Of a stretch of DNA of 64,000 bases, positions 46,601-58,518 are shown in pieces. The number at the start of each line of letters is the position of its first letter. The stretch's first letter is position 1. Source of the stretch: Talinum fruticosum (lineage: Eukaryota; Streptophyta; Magnoliopsida; Caryophyllales; Talinaceae); assembly GCA_021018815.1 (NCBI GenBank), contig JAITYX010000025.1, positions 6,443,501 to 6,507,500 of the forward strand. Reading direction: 5' to 3'. A program made the position numbers and the translations under genes. The notes beneath the pieces are model-generated. The model worked only from the letters and a program-made list of their open reading frames with translations, did not search any database and was not told the DNA's origin.

Positions 46601-47363
46601 CATAATTAACTTTAACTCATATAACTACCTAACCCAAAATTACGGGTCTTACACAAGGCTCTCTATTTACAGAGATGACGTAGGTCATAAATGACCTAGT
46701 GTTTGCCTCTAATTTGCCGTCCAAACAAGTAGAAAATAAACCGGGCCAATATTCTAAGAGATTGAATCGGATAAAGTAGTGATAAACCTGGATAGAACCT
46801 GGTTGGCGGGCACCAACCACATGGCCGCCCCTAGGGTTTCGTGCTCTAAAGTGTATCTAAAGGATTTTCCAAGCCAAAACGCAGCGTTTCACTTAAGTCT
46901 TCGGGATGGTGGGCGCCGGCCACGACGTCGTTTTGAGGGGAAAACTTATAATCTCGTGTGGACTGTCTTGTGAAGCTTAAAAGCATCACTTTGATGCTCA
47001 TGATCATGAAATGCAACGCTTTAACATCATGTTCAAGTCTTCACTCTTTGTCCGATTGGACAAAAGTAAAATGCATTATTCTCGAACTTGGAATTTCTCG
47101 GTACATAGCACTGGACTCTGTTGTCTCTAAAGGCTTGCCTAGTTCTTGGATCGCCCGAAAGAAAGGGGGATTTGTGGAACAACCCAAGGCAAAAGTTGTT
47201 TATTTGGTGTTGGGGGTTCTTTGTAGTTTACTCGGTTTATGTTGCACCACTCGATCACAGTCCAATCTAAATCCTCAAACAGGACTCGAGATTTCATCAT
47301 TGGGCCAATATAATAAAATATAGAAATAAAGAGATAAGGGATGAAACTTTTTAAATGTCTACA
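43668..47363 (-). repeat. Tat element 5' LTR, interrupted
   Basis: LTR sequence is present at 43668-43856 and 46654-47363, matching 6362-6548 and 7626-8335 of the 3' LTR. Between them lies a foreign 2797-bp sequence, while about 1.08 kb of LTR found in the partner is absent. The TATA region next to the right break is mutated. Confidence 0.85.
43857..46653 (-). mobile_element. Solo-LTR-like insertion (gypsy-type LTR) in the Tat 5' LTR
   Basis: Minus strand: starts TGTAAGACCCGTAATTTT (at 46653) and ends with TGTTGCA (at 43857), i.e. TG...CA ends with the TGTAAGACCC start common in plant chromovirus LTRs. No gag or pol inside. A strongly pyrimidine-rich (+ strand) block at 45690-46280 gives long but compositionally driven open frames. 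Flanking 5-mers (GTACC and CAAGG) do not match, so either flanking sequence was deleted or it arose by recombination between two elements. Confidence 0.6.
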
Positions 47364-47905
47364 AGAACCATACTCTTGCTTGTTTGTCGAAGTGAACCTA
47401 CAACCACTCCATTTAAGGCCTTTAACGCCAACAACATACACACAGCTTTGGAAATCAATAATATCATATAAGGTAACAGGGTCCCGCCAATTCTATCATA
47501 CAAATATAAAGGCGATTAAAATCACCCAACATTCCAAGGCTCAGCCATTGAAGTAGAGATCTCAACAAGCTTTCGTCAACGATCTTAGAGCTATAAACAA
47601 CACTAAGGAAGAAGGTATTACTTGAAAACGAATGTCCGACCTTGTAATGAATAAGATGGTCAGTAGCTATTAGATTACCCATTTGAAAGTATTAAGGCAG
47701 CCACATAATCCGGACCATAGCTTTGTCAAGCAACAACAAGATTAGTATACCGACACCAATCCTAAAATCTTTGAGCAACCTTTCAAAAATTGCACTCGTC
47801 TTACTTTGGTTTCCAGTTCTATGAGACTAACCTTATTTCTCCTACAAAAAGCTAACACATCATGCAATTTATTTCGGCCATTAAGGCCTTTAATAATCTA
47901 GGTCA
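47364..47905 (-). pseudogene. L1-type LINE endonuclease domain, N-terminal fragment
   Basis: Minus strand, from about 47903: IIRGLNGRNKLHDVLAF (the family's WNIRGLN start, its Trp read as TAG), then RRNKVSLIELETKVR with the catalytic Glu. LGMLGDFN lies at about 47510-47535, and LKWSGCRFTSTNKQEY near 47385-47430. These are the ordered motifs of the APE-type endonuclease that opens ORF2 of plant L1 elements. The continuation is at 6361-6216, beyond the Tat insertion. The chromovirus LTR begins only six bases past the domain start. Broken by stops and shifts; very old. Confidence 0.72.
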
Positions 47906-47910
47906 CTATG

Positions 47911-50274
47911 TGTAACGCCCCAGCTACCATTACTTAATAATTCCCTAATTCGAGAATATTAGGTAAGGTCGTAGCGGAAGTTAACGATCGAAGGTGTCAC
48001 CGCCGCCCTAATCATAGGATAAGGCTACAAATAAAACACCACGATAACCTCGTGTCTATCGGTTGTGCTTGAGTATGTCTCGGGAAATATTAAATGTTGC
48101 GCCGCAGGAGTCAAGCCGACAACTTAAATAAACTAATCCCAAAGTACGGTTCGCTACATATTTACATATATTAACGGCCAATACAACAGTACTGTGATAG
48201 GAAATACGCAATATTTATTTATAAATCCAAGGTCAAGCCCAAAATTAACGAGGAGGAGAATCACCGTGAGCATCTAACCCATCTTAGAGCAATGATAATG
48301 GAATATCCAGCTAAGTCTTGCTCCCGTCAGCTTCTTAGGCAAAGGATCTGTTCACGGATGTTTTTCCTAAAAACAAAAACATTAAAATAATTCAAAGAAT
48401 GAGTCAAAACTCAAGCACGAACATTCTTGCACGCTTAAATAATTTTGAAACACATTGATTGAGTGCGCGCATTTCAATTCATTTTAGTTTGAAATCGGGG
48501 GAGAGAATATGAGAAAAACTTGCTTGCCGGTTATTATCCGAAAGTGGAACCCCTTGATAATTGATACAATCTTTAAATAGATGCTCACCCCTCGGGCCGA
48601 CCGAGAACCCGGGTTGACGTCGCGCTGGTGTAATTGGTTGGCATAAGCCTTGATAATTGATAATTGAGCGGGAACCACTTAATTAGGTGACAAAACTTAA
48701 TTTGCAAATGATTCATTATTAGTTATTTATATAAGAAATGTTGAGATTTGCTGAAATATGTGACTTTTCGAAGGGTACGAGCAATGGACGTACTCGAACC
48801 GAGAATGTTTGTTTCTCCCCTTTTATAAAAATTTAAGTTATCGGCTATCCAAGCAATCGAAGTGGCGTCAATTGTGTTCCAAATAGATCTTTATTGTTAA
48901 TAATGTTTCTCTTGAGTTTAAATACTTGAATTTGTATAAGCATTGACAATTTATTTCATTTCCGATACTTATACGAAGATCGATTAAACCGACATTTGTA
49001 TTACTCAACTTTACTGCGTTAACTCCGTTTCAAATATTGAATACAATATGTACTAATTAAAGAAGTTGATTAGGCTAATTAGGTACTCGATGATTTTGAT
49101 GTAATTCAATTTGTTAGTTGCTTTGGATTGAAAATGGTATATATATATATATATATATATAAACATAAACAATCACTTATTCCTAATTTATTCCTTACTT
49201 CTCCCTTCCCCGCATTCAAAACCCATAGTTAAGTAATTAATTAATCCGTCAAATGCCTTTCCATAGGAAGTTTCACAATTTACCGAATTGCCCAAAATTC
49301 ATACATACACCATTTTAAGGGCCTAAGCATTATTTTCTCAACAGAATTCACATTCACAACCACAATTAGGTATGCTTAATATTCGAACTATTTTCTCATA
49401 CCTCTGCAATTACACATTAGCTAGTTCGGTTTCTACATACACTCCGCCCTTCGTTTCTTGAGCAAAATCATTCCCAAAATATCAAAATCCATCAAATTAC
49501 TCAATTATATAACCAAGCATCCCTAATCTCATTCACTTAATTATAATTTCCCAAAAGGAATCACATTTATTCACATTCATACACAATCAATCCATCAAGT
49601 GCCACATCTCAATCATCCACACCAATCCGAATTTTCTCAAATCATTCTTTAAATTGACTTCACAATTATATCTCTAGATCATATGATTTACTTTACAACC
49701 ACAATCACCGACAAATAACAAAGCTTGCAAGTATAGGGTTTGGGGTATTACCTTCAAAACTCGAGAGATGGAAACCGAGAAGAAGATGGAGTGGTGACGA
49801 CACCCCTAGGATCCGGCGGTGCTGGCGAGTACCGGCGAGGGCTTTGGCGCCGGCTGCGACCGGTGGTTGGCCGCCAGGTGGCCGCGGCAGGGAGTCGAGC
49901 AGCGCCTGCGGGAGGCGAAAGGGACGGCCAGAGTGCGAGGGAGGGAGGAAGCGAGACACAGAGAGATTGAGTGATGGCCGGCGCCGATCTTCCGCCGGCG
50001 TCGGCCGTGGCTGGTGGCCGGAGAAGAGGCGTCCGCAAGGAGGGAGAGGCAGGGGAGGACAGGAGAGGCAGGGGAGGACAGGAGAGCAGAGGAACGGGGA
50101 GAGAGAGATGAGGGAAGATGAAATTCGCTCGACTACTTGACCCTCAATATTTTTATCTTTAAATTTATTTTTTTTCTAAAAATTCCAGAGAAATCCATTT
50201 ATGGATTTCTCCTTCAAAACTCTCGATTTGTTTATTTTATTATTTTGATTTTATTTTGATTTATTTATTATTAA

Positions 50275-50344
<70 letters not shown>

Positions 50345-50560
50345 TTCTTATTGTTACTTTTTAATTTTAATTAAATAATGATGTTTACAAATTATAATCT
50401 TATTATGAGATTTTTATTAGGGCCACTTCGTCGCCTTAGCTCGTATAACACATATAAAAATAATTTAAATATAAAATATCGAATTGAAGTGCACTCGCTC
50501 AATGATATTAATCTCGTAATTGATAAGATAAATAATGTGATTTAAGGTTGGGTTGTTATA
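47911..50560 (-). repeat. Chromovirus 3' LTR
   Basis: 2650 bp. + strand left edge TGTAACGCCCCAG; minus-strand start TATAACAACCC at 50560, preceded by a purine tract AAGGGGAAGAC (50561-50572). It contains a (TA)n run at 49138-49161, a GC-rich and GA-rich block at 49780-50110 (open frames there are compositional), two copies of a 19-bp GGAGAGGCAGGGGAGGACA unit at about 50043-50081, and (ATT)n at 50268-50345. Confidence 0.88.
50268..50345. repeat. (ATT)n microsatellite in the chromovirus LTR
   Basis: About 25 ATT units. Its position corresponds to the part of the other LTR lost by truncation, so copy number cannot be compared. Confidence 0.95.
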
Positions 50561-50619
50561 GTCTTCCCCTTAAAATAAGTTTCGTCCTCGAAACTTGAGC
50601 ATTCGGCAATGAGGTTTGC

Positions 50620-52100
50620 AAATTTACCTTAAAATAAGTGAGGGTATTTATTTCTCATATCCTCCTCGGCTTCCCATGTGGCTTCCGAGGATGTATGGTT
50701 AGTCCACAGTACTTTAACCAAAGGAATGCTTTTATTACGGAGTTCCTTGACTCTATAATCCAATATTTGCACTCGGTTGCTCTCATATATCAAGTTTTCG
50801 GTAATTTCAAGAGGTTCTGTCACAACATTATGGCTTGGATCGGGCACATACTTTCTAAGTCAGTAAAACATGAAAGACGTTATTCTCATGTTCGAGTTCA
50901 AATGACCTAAATACATATAATATACTCGTGTTGAACTCCTTTATAATCTCATATGGCTTAATATACTTAGGACATGATTTTTCCTCAACTTTGAATCTTT
51001 GACCCCCTTTCGGTGGAGACACTTTCAAAAACACTTTTATCTATATAACTCGTTTGTCTCTTTAAGTTTCCTTGATACGGTCTTAAATTTGCTAACCTTT
51101 TTAGTTGTTCCTTAGGTCGACTCGGGCCTATAGTCAATGCGTCATTCAACTCACTCCAACACAATGAGATTCTCGCATTTCCTTCAATACAATGCTTCAA
51201 ATGGAGTGATTTTAACGATGACTTGATAATTGTATTATAGGAGAAGTCCACCGAAGATAAATCAGTTTCCCATTTTCCTTAAAAGTTGAATATACATGCT
51301 CTCGGTATATCTTCTCATATTTAATTAACTCTTTCGATCGCAAAAGGTCGCTATAGAGCTTACCGTAAACGCGTTTGAAAACTCGTTATTGCTATCGGAT
51401 ATAATGTTCTTAGGTATTCCCATGTAACCTAATGACTTCTTTGATGTATAAGTGTGTCAATATCTCTACATTCTATATGTCATGTGTTGGTACAAAATCC
51501 GCAGATTTCATAAGTTGATCAACAATCGCTCAAACATTTTTCGTTGAAGCAATAATAGGTAATCTTATGGCAACGTTCATTGAAATTGAATCTCATCTCC
51601 ATGTAGGAATCTCCAAAGGTCTCAATTCACCAACAGAACATTGATATCTTTTTTCATATTATACTCTACAACATTCGGTTTTAACCATTTGATAAATGGA
51701 ACACTTATCTACATATTCTATAATATCCTCTTCATATATTCCACCAAAAACATTGTTTCAAGTCTTTGTATAGCTTGTTCCTCCTAGATGTACCAAATAT
51801 CGTGTATTATGTGCTTCCTTAAGAATTTTCCTTTTCAATTCCCCTTTCTTCGATACACAAAATTGATTCTAAAACCTTAAGGTTCCATCCTTGTGTATTC
51901 CTTGAAACCAGGAGATTTTTCCTTTTAATATTTTTCTTAATCCTTTCCATCCTCGACATCATCGTTTTGGCCTAATCGAATACCCTTCATTATTATATAC
52001 TATACCTCTATCGCTACCAGGAACATTCATTTGTCCATGCGAGACTCGACTCAATACTTATATTGTAGAGATCTCATATAAGCACGAGCTAAGTTGTCAT
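50620..52100 (-). pseudogene. Chromovirus integrase with chromodomain
   Basis: Minus strand. The C-terminal chromodomain at 50629-50760 reads ILDYRVKELRNKSIPLVKVL then WTNHTSSEATWEAEEDM and KYPHLF, the typical Tekay-group sequence. The integrase core is spread over 51000-51750: RPLEIPTWR near 51590, IVDQLMKSADFVPT near 51510, and TPFEALY near 51200. The GPSRPKEQLKRL-type region lies at about 51100. The zinc-finger region toward 51800 is hard to follow. Many stops and shifts. The chromodomain is the best-preserved part of the gene. Confidence 0.82.
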
Positions 52101-52560
52101 TATTACATTGTAATCGTGTTTTGTCTCCGAACTCCATGCATTTGCTACTAAATTTACTTTTACTAAGTGATATTATATTTGTAAGTCATAATCCTTAAGT
52201 AATTCCACTAATAACATTGCCTCGGATTGATCTTCTCTTAGGTAAAATGTACTTCAAACTCGATGGTCAATATAAATCTTACATGTTACCCCATACAAGT
52301 AATGTCTCCAAATATTTAAAGCAAAACAATAGCAGCCCACTCCAATTCATGAGTAGGATAAGTCTTTTCACATGATTTGAGTTGCTTGAGATGCATAAAC
52401 TATGACCTTGTCGTCCTGTATTAATACGCATCCTAACCCGTTTTTAAACGGCTCACTATAGATGGTATACTTTTCACCTTCCACGAGTAAGGTAAGAATT
52501 TGGGTTGTGGATAACCTTTTCCTCAACTTCTAGAGTGTCTCTTAACATTTATCCAACCAT
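52100..52560 (-). pseudogene. Chromovirus RNase H
   Basis: Minus strand. The central motif is recognisable as [13 protein letters not shown] (about 52320-52360), preceded by a VIVYAS-type segment near 52400. No uninterrupted frame longer than a few dozen codons remains. Confidence 0.65.
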
Positions 52561-52565
52561 TTAAA

Positions 52566-53720
52566 TTAGGTTGTTTTCTTTAACAAAATTATTAGAGGTG
52601 ACATTGTTTTTGAAAAATCATGTAGAAACCCTTCATAGTACCCTGTTATCTCAAGGAACTCTTCACTTCTATACCATTGGTTGGTATGAGGTATTCGAGT
52701 TACTACCTTTATCTTATGAGAGTTGACCTTAATCCCTTCTTTAGAAACATTATGCCCTATAAATGTCACTTCTTCTAACCTACACTCACATTTTTTGCCA
52801 TTTAGCATACAATCGATGTTCTCTCAAGATTTGTAGCACTATTCACAACTGCTCGTCATATTCTCTCTTATCCTTAGAGTATAGAAGAATATCATCAAGA
52901 ACCACCACCACAAATTTATCTAGATAAGTCCTCAAAAATTCTATTCATGAGATCCATGGATGCAACCGATACATTGGTAAATCCCGAGTCCATATTTAAT
53001 TCTAAAGGCGAGTGTTGGGAATATCTTCCTATTTAATTCCAAGTTGGTAAAATATGCTAACTCCTTGTATCGGATCAAACAAATCATCGGTTCGGGGTAG
53101 CGAGATACTTATTCTCGACAAACCTCTTGTAGTAATATGCTAACCCAAGAACACTCCTAATTTATGTAACATTAGTTGATCCGGATTATTCTGTTACTTT
53201 GTTTACCTGATGATGATCGACCTTGATCTCTTCTTTGGAAACAACATGCCTAAAAATGTCTCTTCCTCTAGCAAGAAATCACATCTTTGCGATTTGGCAC
53301 ACATTTGATGTTTTCTCAAAGTTTATACCTCTATTCTCACATGCTCGACATAATTTTCTCTTATCATTAGAGAATATAAGAATGTCTTCAGTAGTATTAC
53401 CTCAAATTATCTAGATAACGCCTAAAATTCCATCTATGAAATTCATGGATGGAATTGGTAAGTCCACATAGAATCACCTTAAATTCATAATGCCCATATC
53501 TAGTTCTAAACGCAGTTTTGAGAGTATCTTTTTATTTAATTCTAAGTTGATAAAACACATCAGCCCCTTGAAGTTGATCACACAAATCATTAATTCGGGG
53601 TAAAGGATGCTTATTCTGGGAGGGGTTATCTTGTTTAGCCCCATATAATCTATATAGAGTCTCCAAGTATCATCCTTCTCCTTCACAAACAAGACTGAAG
53701 TTCGCCAAGTTGACACACTT
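52566..53720 (-). pseudogene. Chromovirus reverse transcriptase with an internal tandem duplication
   Basis: Minus strand. The N-terminal fingers lie at 53716-53600 (SVLFVKEKDDTWRLYIDYMG). The following palm-to-connection part is present twice. Copy B (about 53118-53625) runs from the LYPELMICV-type segment through HVVSKEEIKVD to GLAYYYKRFVE. Copy A (about 52610-53117) runs from a second DDLFDPIQG segment through VVVVLDDILLYSKDKREYDE to GHNVSKEGIKVNSHKI and ITGYYEGFLHDFSK. The catalytic YxDD is VLDD in copy A and further decayed in copy B. The join is near 53117. Both copies are broken by stops. Confidence 0.75.
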
Positions 53721-53899
53721 GGCCTAATAAATCCTTCTTATAATAATTCATCAGGCTGGCTTTCAACACTTTGAGTTCCATTGAGGTCATCCTATATGGC
53801 ACTTTGAAAATGAATTATGCATCAGGAATTAGTTCAACCTCAAACTCAATCTCCCTTTAAGGAGATAAACCATGTAAATTTTTTAAAAATACATCCGAA

Positions 53900-54360
53900 A
53901 AATCACATGCTACAGGTGTAACATTTGTATCTATCTCTTCTTTTCTATCCTTAATAGCATAACATCAATACCTTATGTAGTCATTTTTTAATAATTAACT
54001 ACCTTCATGACTCGAAGTTATGAAATACTCCTTTGTATCTTTTCCTCCCGACACACTTCTTTCTCTTTTCTGGCTCTTTAGAATAATCTTACAACCTTTA
54101 CAAGCTTTGTTCACTTCATATGTTGCCAACCAATCCATTCCTAACATTACCTCAATTCCCACATATTAAATTGGATTAAATCTGCGAAAAGTAACTCTCC
54201 ACATATGACCTTGGCACATGCCGATAAAGAATTGAACCTTTTACCACTTTTTGGCAACTTGATTTGGTACTCTATTCGGCCTTATGATCATCTAAATTTA
54301 AGTGAGAGGCAACTAAGAGTAATTACAAATGAATGGGTGGCACATGAATCAAATACAACA
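53900..54360 (-). pseudogene. Chromovirus aspartic protease
   Basis: Minus strand. The active-site phrase reads DSCATHSF (D-S-C at 54341-54349 in the minus reading) where the family has DSGATHSF, so the catalytic Gly is Cys. A downstream LGMDWL-type segment is visible near 54130-54150. Inactive by sequence. Confidence 0.7.
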
Positions 54361-54509
54361 TCGAAAGACTCGTGAGTTTAGTACCAGTGACAATCATCAT
54401 TCCTAAAGTTGCGTCTTCTTTCTTGTACATCACCGACACTTGTCCTAAAATCATAGGTTTGAAAGATGGTGTGGGTCTTTGACGAGGTGCCATCGGGGCT
54501 TCACAACTC

Positions 54510-55430
54510 CCTCCTTTACGATTTTCTGTCTTCTTGGGCAAGTGTTTACTAAATGTTCAAGGCTACCACACCACATACATTTATTACTACTTGTTTGACA
54601 ATCTGGTGCGGTGTGACTTGTTTGGCAACATTTTCCACAGGGTTCGAAATAATCAATGAGTGACCCTTGTTGGGACTAGTAACATGTTTTTTTGAACTAC
54701 ACTCTCACTTGTATTGTTTCACTTCCTTTTTGAGTCTCCAGGGATTTAAGGCCCTTAGTTCGCTCCTTACTCGTTCGACCTCTACTGCTCTCTCATATGA
54801 TTCTTGATAATCTTTGGTTGGTTAGCTAAGGGGTTAATGTCGAATGTAATAAGTCAAGCCCTTTTCAAGCCTTATCATTTTCATCTTATTAGTAGCGACA
54901 AAGTTTGACAAATCTAAGTAGCTCCATAAATTTACTAGCATACTACATTACCATCATGTTGTCCATTTTCAACTCTTAACACTCTTTTTCTTTTTGGTTG
55001 CCAAACTGTAGTTGAGTAAAATTTAACTATAAGCTCTTCTAAAAACTTCCGCCAAGTAATCTCACAACCTGAAGTTTTGTCTTTCATCGTGCTCCACCAA
55101 ATGTCCGCTTCACCAATTAGATAATATGTCCCATGTTCACCCCTTTTTTTTTTTCCTTTTGGTACCTCAACAACCACAAATATCTTTTTCTTTCTCTTAA
55201 TACATTCTTCTCATTCCACTATATTAATCTTTCCATCGTAAATCTTAGGATTACGATGACTCACTCAGTGAGCTAACTCGTTAGGCTTAGAAGTGGATTC
55301 ACTAGGTGTAGGAGGAATCATTTTCATTAATTCTGCCACCAAATTCCTCCAATAGTTTGGGTCCATGATATCGGTGAAAATCTCAAAGATTATAAATTGG
55401 GTTTCACTAAGGATTTGTTGCAAGTTGGGA
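54510..55430 (-). pseudogene. Chromovirus gag
   Basis: Minus strand. A Retrotrans_gag segment lies at 55177-54990 (YYLIGEADIWWSTMKDK; TWRKFLEELIVKFYSTTV). Two CCHC-like zinc knuckles follow at about 54540-54650 (CGKCCQTSHTAPDC and CMWCGSLEHLVNTC). The acidic/basic linker between them is poorly preserved. It forms the particle shell and binds RNA. Confidence 0.78.
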
Positions 55431-56278
55431 AGAGTTTCTAACACCTATTCGACAAGTCCTCAATCATTGCCCAACTTTACGCTTACATTCGAAATTACGT
55501 TATTACTTTCTAGATGAGACTTTCTAGATGAAACATGCTGCATCATATAAATATAAATTTTCCTCGTTAATTTCTTTTCCTTGTCCTACGAAACAAATTG
55601 CTAACAACTCCTAATATAAAACATACTTAGTTACCTCCTACTTTCATTGCGTTTATATAATAAGTAACACCAAATTATAGGTTAGATTATCATTCTCTCG
55701 AAATTTTCATCGGTTGAGAAATCCTCAATCAAAGGAACTCGAAGGCTCATTCAAGTGTCGGTTTTGCTTTCTAATTCCAACTTAAAGGTAATAGAGGAAA
55801 TTTTCTAAAAGAGTTTGATGTTTTTTAAAAATTTCGGCAGAGTTACTGTCCGTAATATGGTCTATTCCCTAGGCTTGAAGCCTTAAAACCCCGCATAAAG
55901 AGCACAATAACACTCAACAAGCCACACACTCGGAGTACAAAACTTAACGGCCACACACCGGAGTCCAACCAATATACATTAAGGCTTAAAACAACTTAAA
56001 TGGTTCATGATACATTTGATACAAACTATATGAACTTAATTACAAGCTACCACACTTAGAAGCATATAAAATGTACGTCGACGGCTTAAGTCATTACGCA
56101 CATCTTTATACCAAGTATACCCAAAAATATATATATATATATATCAACCCAATGTTAACTACACTATATACACAAATCCCAAAACGACAACTTAAGGAAA
56201 TAATAGTCACGTAATTTTCCTAAAGTTCAAATCGAGACACCTTATAACCCTATTACTCACGAGTGATCTCTAAACCTC
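55431..56278 (-). other. Chromovirus leader
   Basis: Between gag and the primer-binding site. AT-rich, with a short (TA)n at 56126-56145 and no recognisable protein. Confidence 0.6.
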
Positions 56279-56291
56279 GGCTCCGATACCA
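56279..56291 (-). other. Primer-binding site of the chromovirus
   Basis: Minus strand TGGTATCGGAGCC, close to the initiator-tRNA-Met complementary site (TGGTATCAGAGCC), a few bases after the 5' LTR end. Confidence 0.8.
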
Positions 56292-56295
56292 CAAC

Positions 56296-58518
56296 CGTAA
56301 CGCCCCAGTTACCATTACTTAATAATTCCCTAATTCGAGAATATTAGGTAAGGTCGCAACGGAAGTTAACAACTTAAGGCATCACCGCCGCCCTAATAAT
56401 AAGACAAGGCTAAAAATAAAACACCACGATAACTTCGTGTCTATCGGTTGTGCTTGAGTAAGTCCGGGAAATATTAAATGTTACGCCGCAGGAGTCAAGT
56501 CGACAACTTAAATAAACCAATCTCAAAGTACGGTTCTGCTACATATTTACATATATTAACGACCAATACAACGATCGCATGATAGGAAATACGCAATATT
56601 TATTTACAAATCCAAGGTCAAGCCCAAAATTAACGAGGAGGAGAATCACTGTGAGCATCTAACCCATCTTAGAGCAATGATAATGGAATATCCAGCTAAG
56701 TCTTGCTCCCGTTAGGCTTCTTAGGCAAAGGATCTGTTTATAGATGTTTTTCCTAAATACAAAAACATTAAAATAATTCGAAGAATGAGTCGAAACTCAG
56801 TACGAACATTTACGCACGAGTTAAATAATTTTGAAACACATTGATTAAGCGCGCATTTCAATGCATTTTAGTTTGAAATCGGGGGAGAGAATATGAGAAA
56901 AACTTGCTTGCCGGTCATTATCTCGAAAGTGGAACCCCTTGATAATTGATACGATCTTTAAATAGGTGCTCGCCCTCGGGCCGACCGAGAACCCGAGTTG
57001 ACGCCGGGCGGGTGTAATTGGTTGGCATAAGCCCCGATAATTGATAATTGAGCGGGGACCACTTAATTAGGTGACAAAACTTGATTTGAAAATGATTCAT
57101 TATTAGTTATTTATATAAGAAATGTTGAGATTTGCTTGAAATATGTGAGTTTTCGAAGGGTACGAGCAATCAACGTACTGAACCGAGAATGTTTGTTTCT
57201 CCCCTTTTATAAAAATTTAAGTTATCAGCTATCCAAGCAACTAAAGTGGCCTCGGTTCGTTTCAAATAGATCTTTATTGTTAATAATGTTTCTCCTGAGT
57301 TTTAATACTTGAATTTGTATAAGCGTTGACAATTTATTTCATTTCCTATACTTATACGAAGATCGATTAAACTAACATTTGTATCACTCAACTTTACTCG
57401 CTTTAACTCTGTTTCAAATATTGAATACAATATATACTAATTAAAGAAGTTGATTAGGCTAATTAGGTACTCGATGATTTTGATGTAATTCAATTTGTTA
57501 GTTGCTTTGGATTGAAAATGGTATATATATATATAAACATAAACAATCACTTATTCCTAATTTATTCCTTACTTCTCCCTTCCCTGCATTCAAAACCCAT
57601 AGTTAAGTAATTAATTAATCCGTCAAATGCCTTTCCATAGGAAGTTTCACAATTTACCGAATTGCCCAAAATTCATACATACACCATTTTAAGGGCCTAA
57701 GCATTATTTTCTCAACAGAATTCACATTCACAACCACAATTAGGTATGCTTAATATTCAAACTATTTTCTCATACCTCTACAATTACACATTAGCTAGTT
57801 CGGTTTCTACATACACTCTACCCTTCGTTTGCTCAAGCACAATCATTCCCAAAATATCAAAATCCATCAAATTACTCAATTATATAACCAAGCATCCCTA
57901 ATCTCATTCACTAAATTATAATTTCCCAAAAGGAATCACATTTATTCACATTCATACATAATCAATCCATCAACTGCCACACCTCAATCATCCACACCAA
58001 TCTGAATTTTCTCAAATCATTCATTAAATTGACTTCACAATTATATTTCTAGATCATATGATTCAATTTCCAACTATAATCACTTACAAATAACAAAGCG
58101 TGCGAGTATAGGGTTTGGGGTATTACCTTCAAAACTTAGAGATGGAAACCAAGAAGAAGATAGAGTGGTGACGGCACCCACGGGATCTAGCGATGCTTGG
58201 CGAGTACCGGCGAGGGCTTTGGCGCCGGCTGCGATCGGTGGTTGGCCGCCAGGTGGCCGCGGCAGGGAGTCGGGCAACGCCCGACGGGAGGAAGAGAGGG
58301 ACGGCGAGAGCGCGAGGGAGGGAGGAAGCGAGACAGAGAGAGATTGAGGGATAGGCGGCGCCGGTCTTCCGCCGGCATCGGTCGTGCTTGGTGGCCGATG
58401 AAGAGGCATCCGTAAGGAGGTAGAGGCAAGGGAGGACGGGAGAGGCGAGAGGAGGACAGGAGAGGTAGAGGAATGGGAGAGAGAGAGATGAGGGAAGATG
58501 AAATTCGCCGGACTACTT
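56296..58518 (-). repeat. Chromovirus 5' LTR, truncated
   Basis: Matches 47911-50138 of the other LTR. The remaining roughly 420 bp, including the LTR start, is missing and replaced by copia RT sequence from 58519. The (TA)n at 57523-57534 is shorter than in the partner. Confidence 0.9.

Larger units (their letters stand above)
6362..47363 (-). mobile_element. Tat-lineage Ty3/gypsy LTR retrotransposon, with nested insertions
   Basis: A minus-strand element with LTRs at 6362-8335 (3') and 43668-47363 (5', itself interrupted). AGAAC lies directly outside both ends (6357-6361 and 47364-47368), showing this is one insertion event. Removing the copia insertion (16341-38104 plus one 5-bp duplication) and the solo-LTR-like insertion (43857-46653) leaves about 16.4 kb. 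Gene order on the minus strand is gag, PR, RT (interrupted), RNase H, integrase, then a long spacer with an antisense PMD gene, then polypurine tract and 3' LTR. Large size, long spacer, antisense extra ORF and primer-site type fit the Tat group (Retand/Grande/Ogre relatives). Every gene is broken. Confidence 0.88.
47911..58518 (-). mobile_element. Chromovirus (Ty3/gypsy, Tekay/Del type), 5' LTR truncated
   Basis: A minus-strand element: 3' LTR 47911-50560, then chromodomain, integrase, RNase H, RT, protease and gag going right, primer site at 56279-56291, and a 5' LTR starting at 56296 that breaks off at 58518. The left flank 5-mer is CTATG; the right flank was lost in the truncation. A C-terminal chromodomain on integrase defines chromoviruses and directs insertion to marked chromatin. 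All genes are heavily degraded, although the two LTRs remain similar (roughly 5-9 percent different by eye). Confidence 0.88.

Noticed and set aside
49705..50140. Overlapping Arg/Gly- and Pro-rich open frames
   Set aside because: They fall in the GC/GA-rich part of the chromovirus LTR, repeated at 58080-58500 in the other LTR with different frames.
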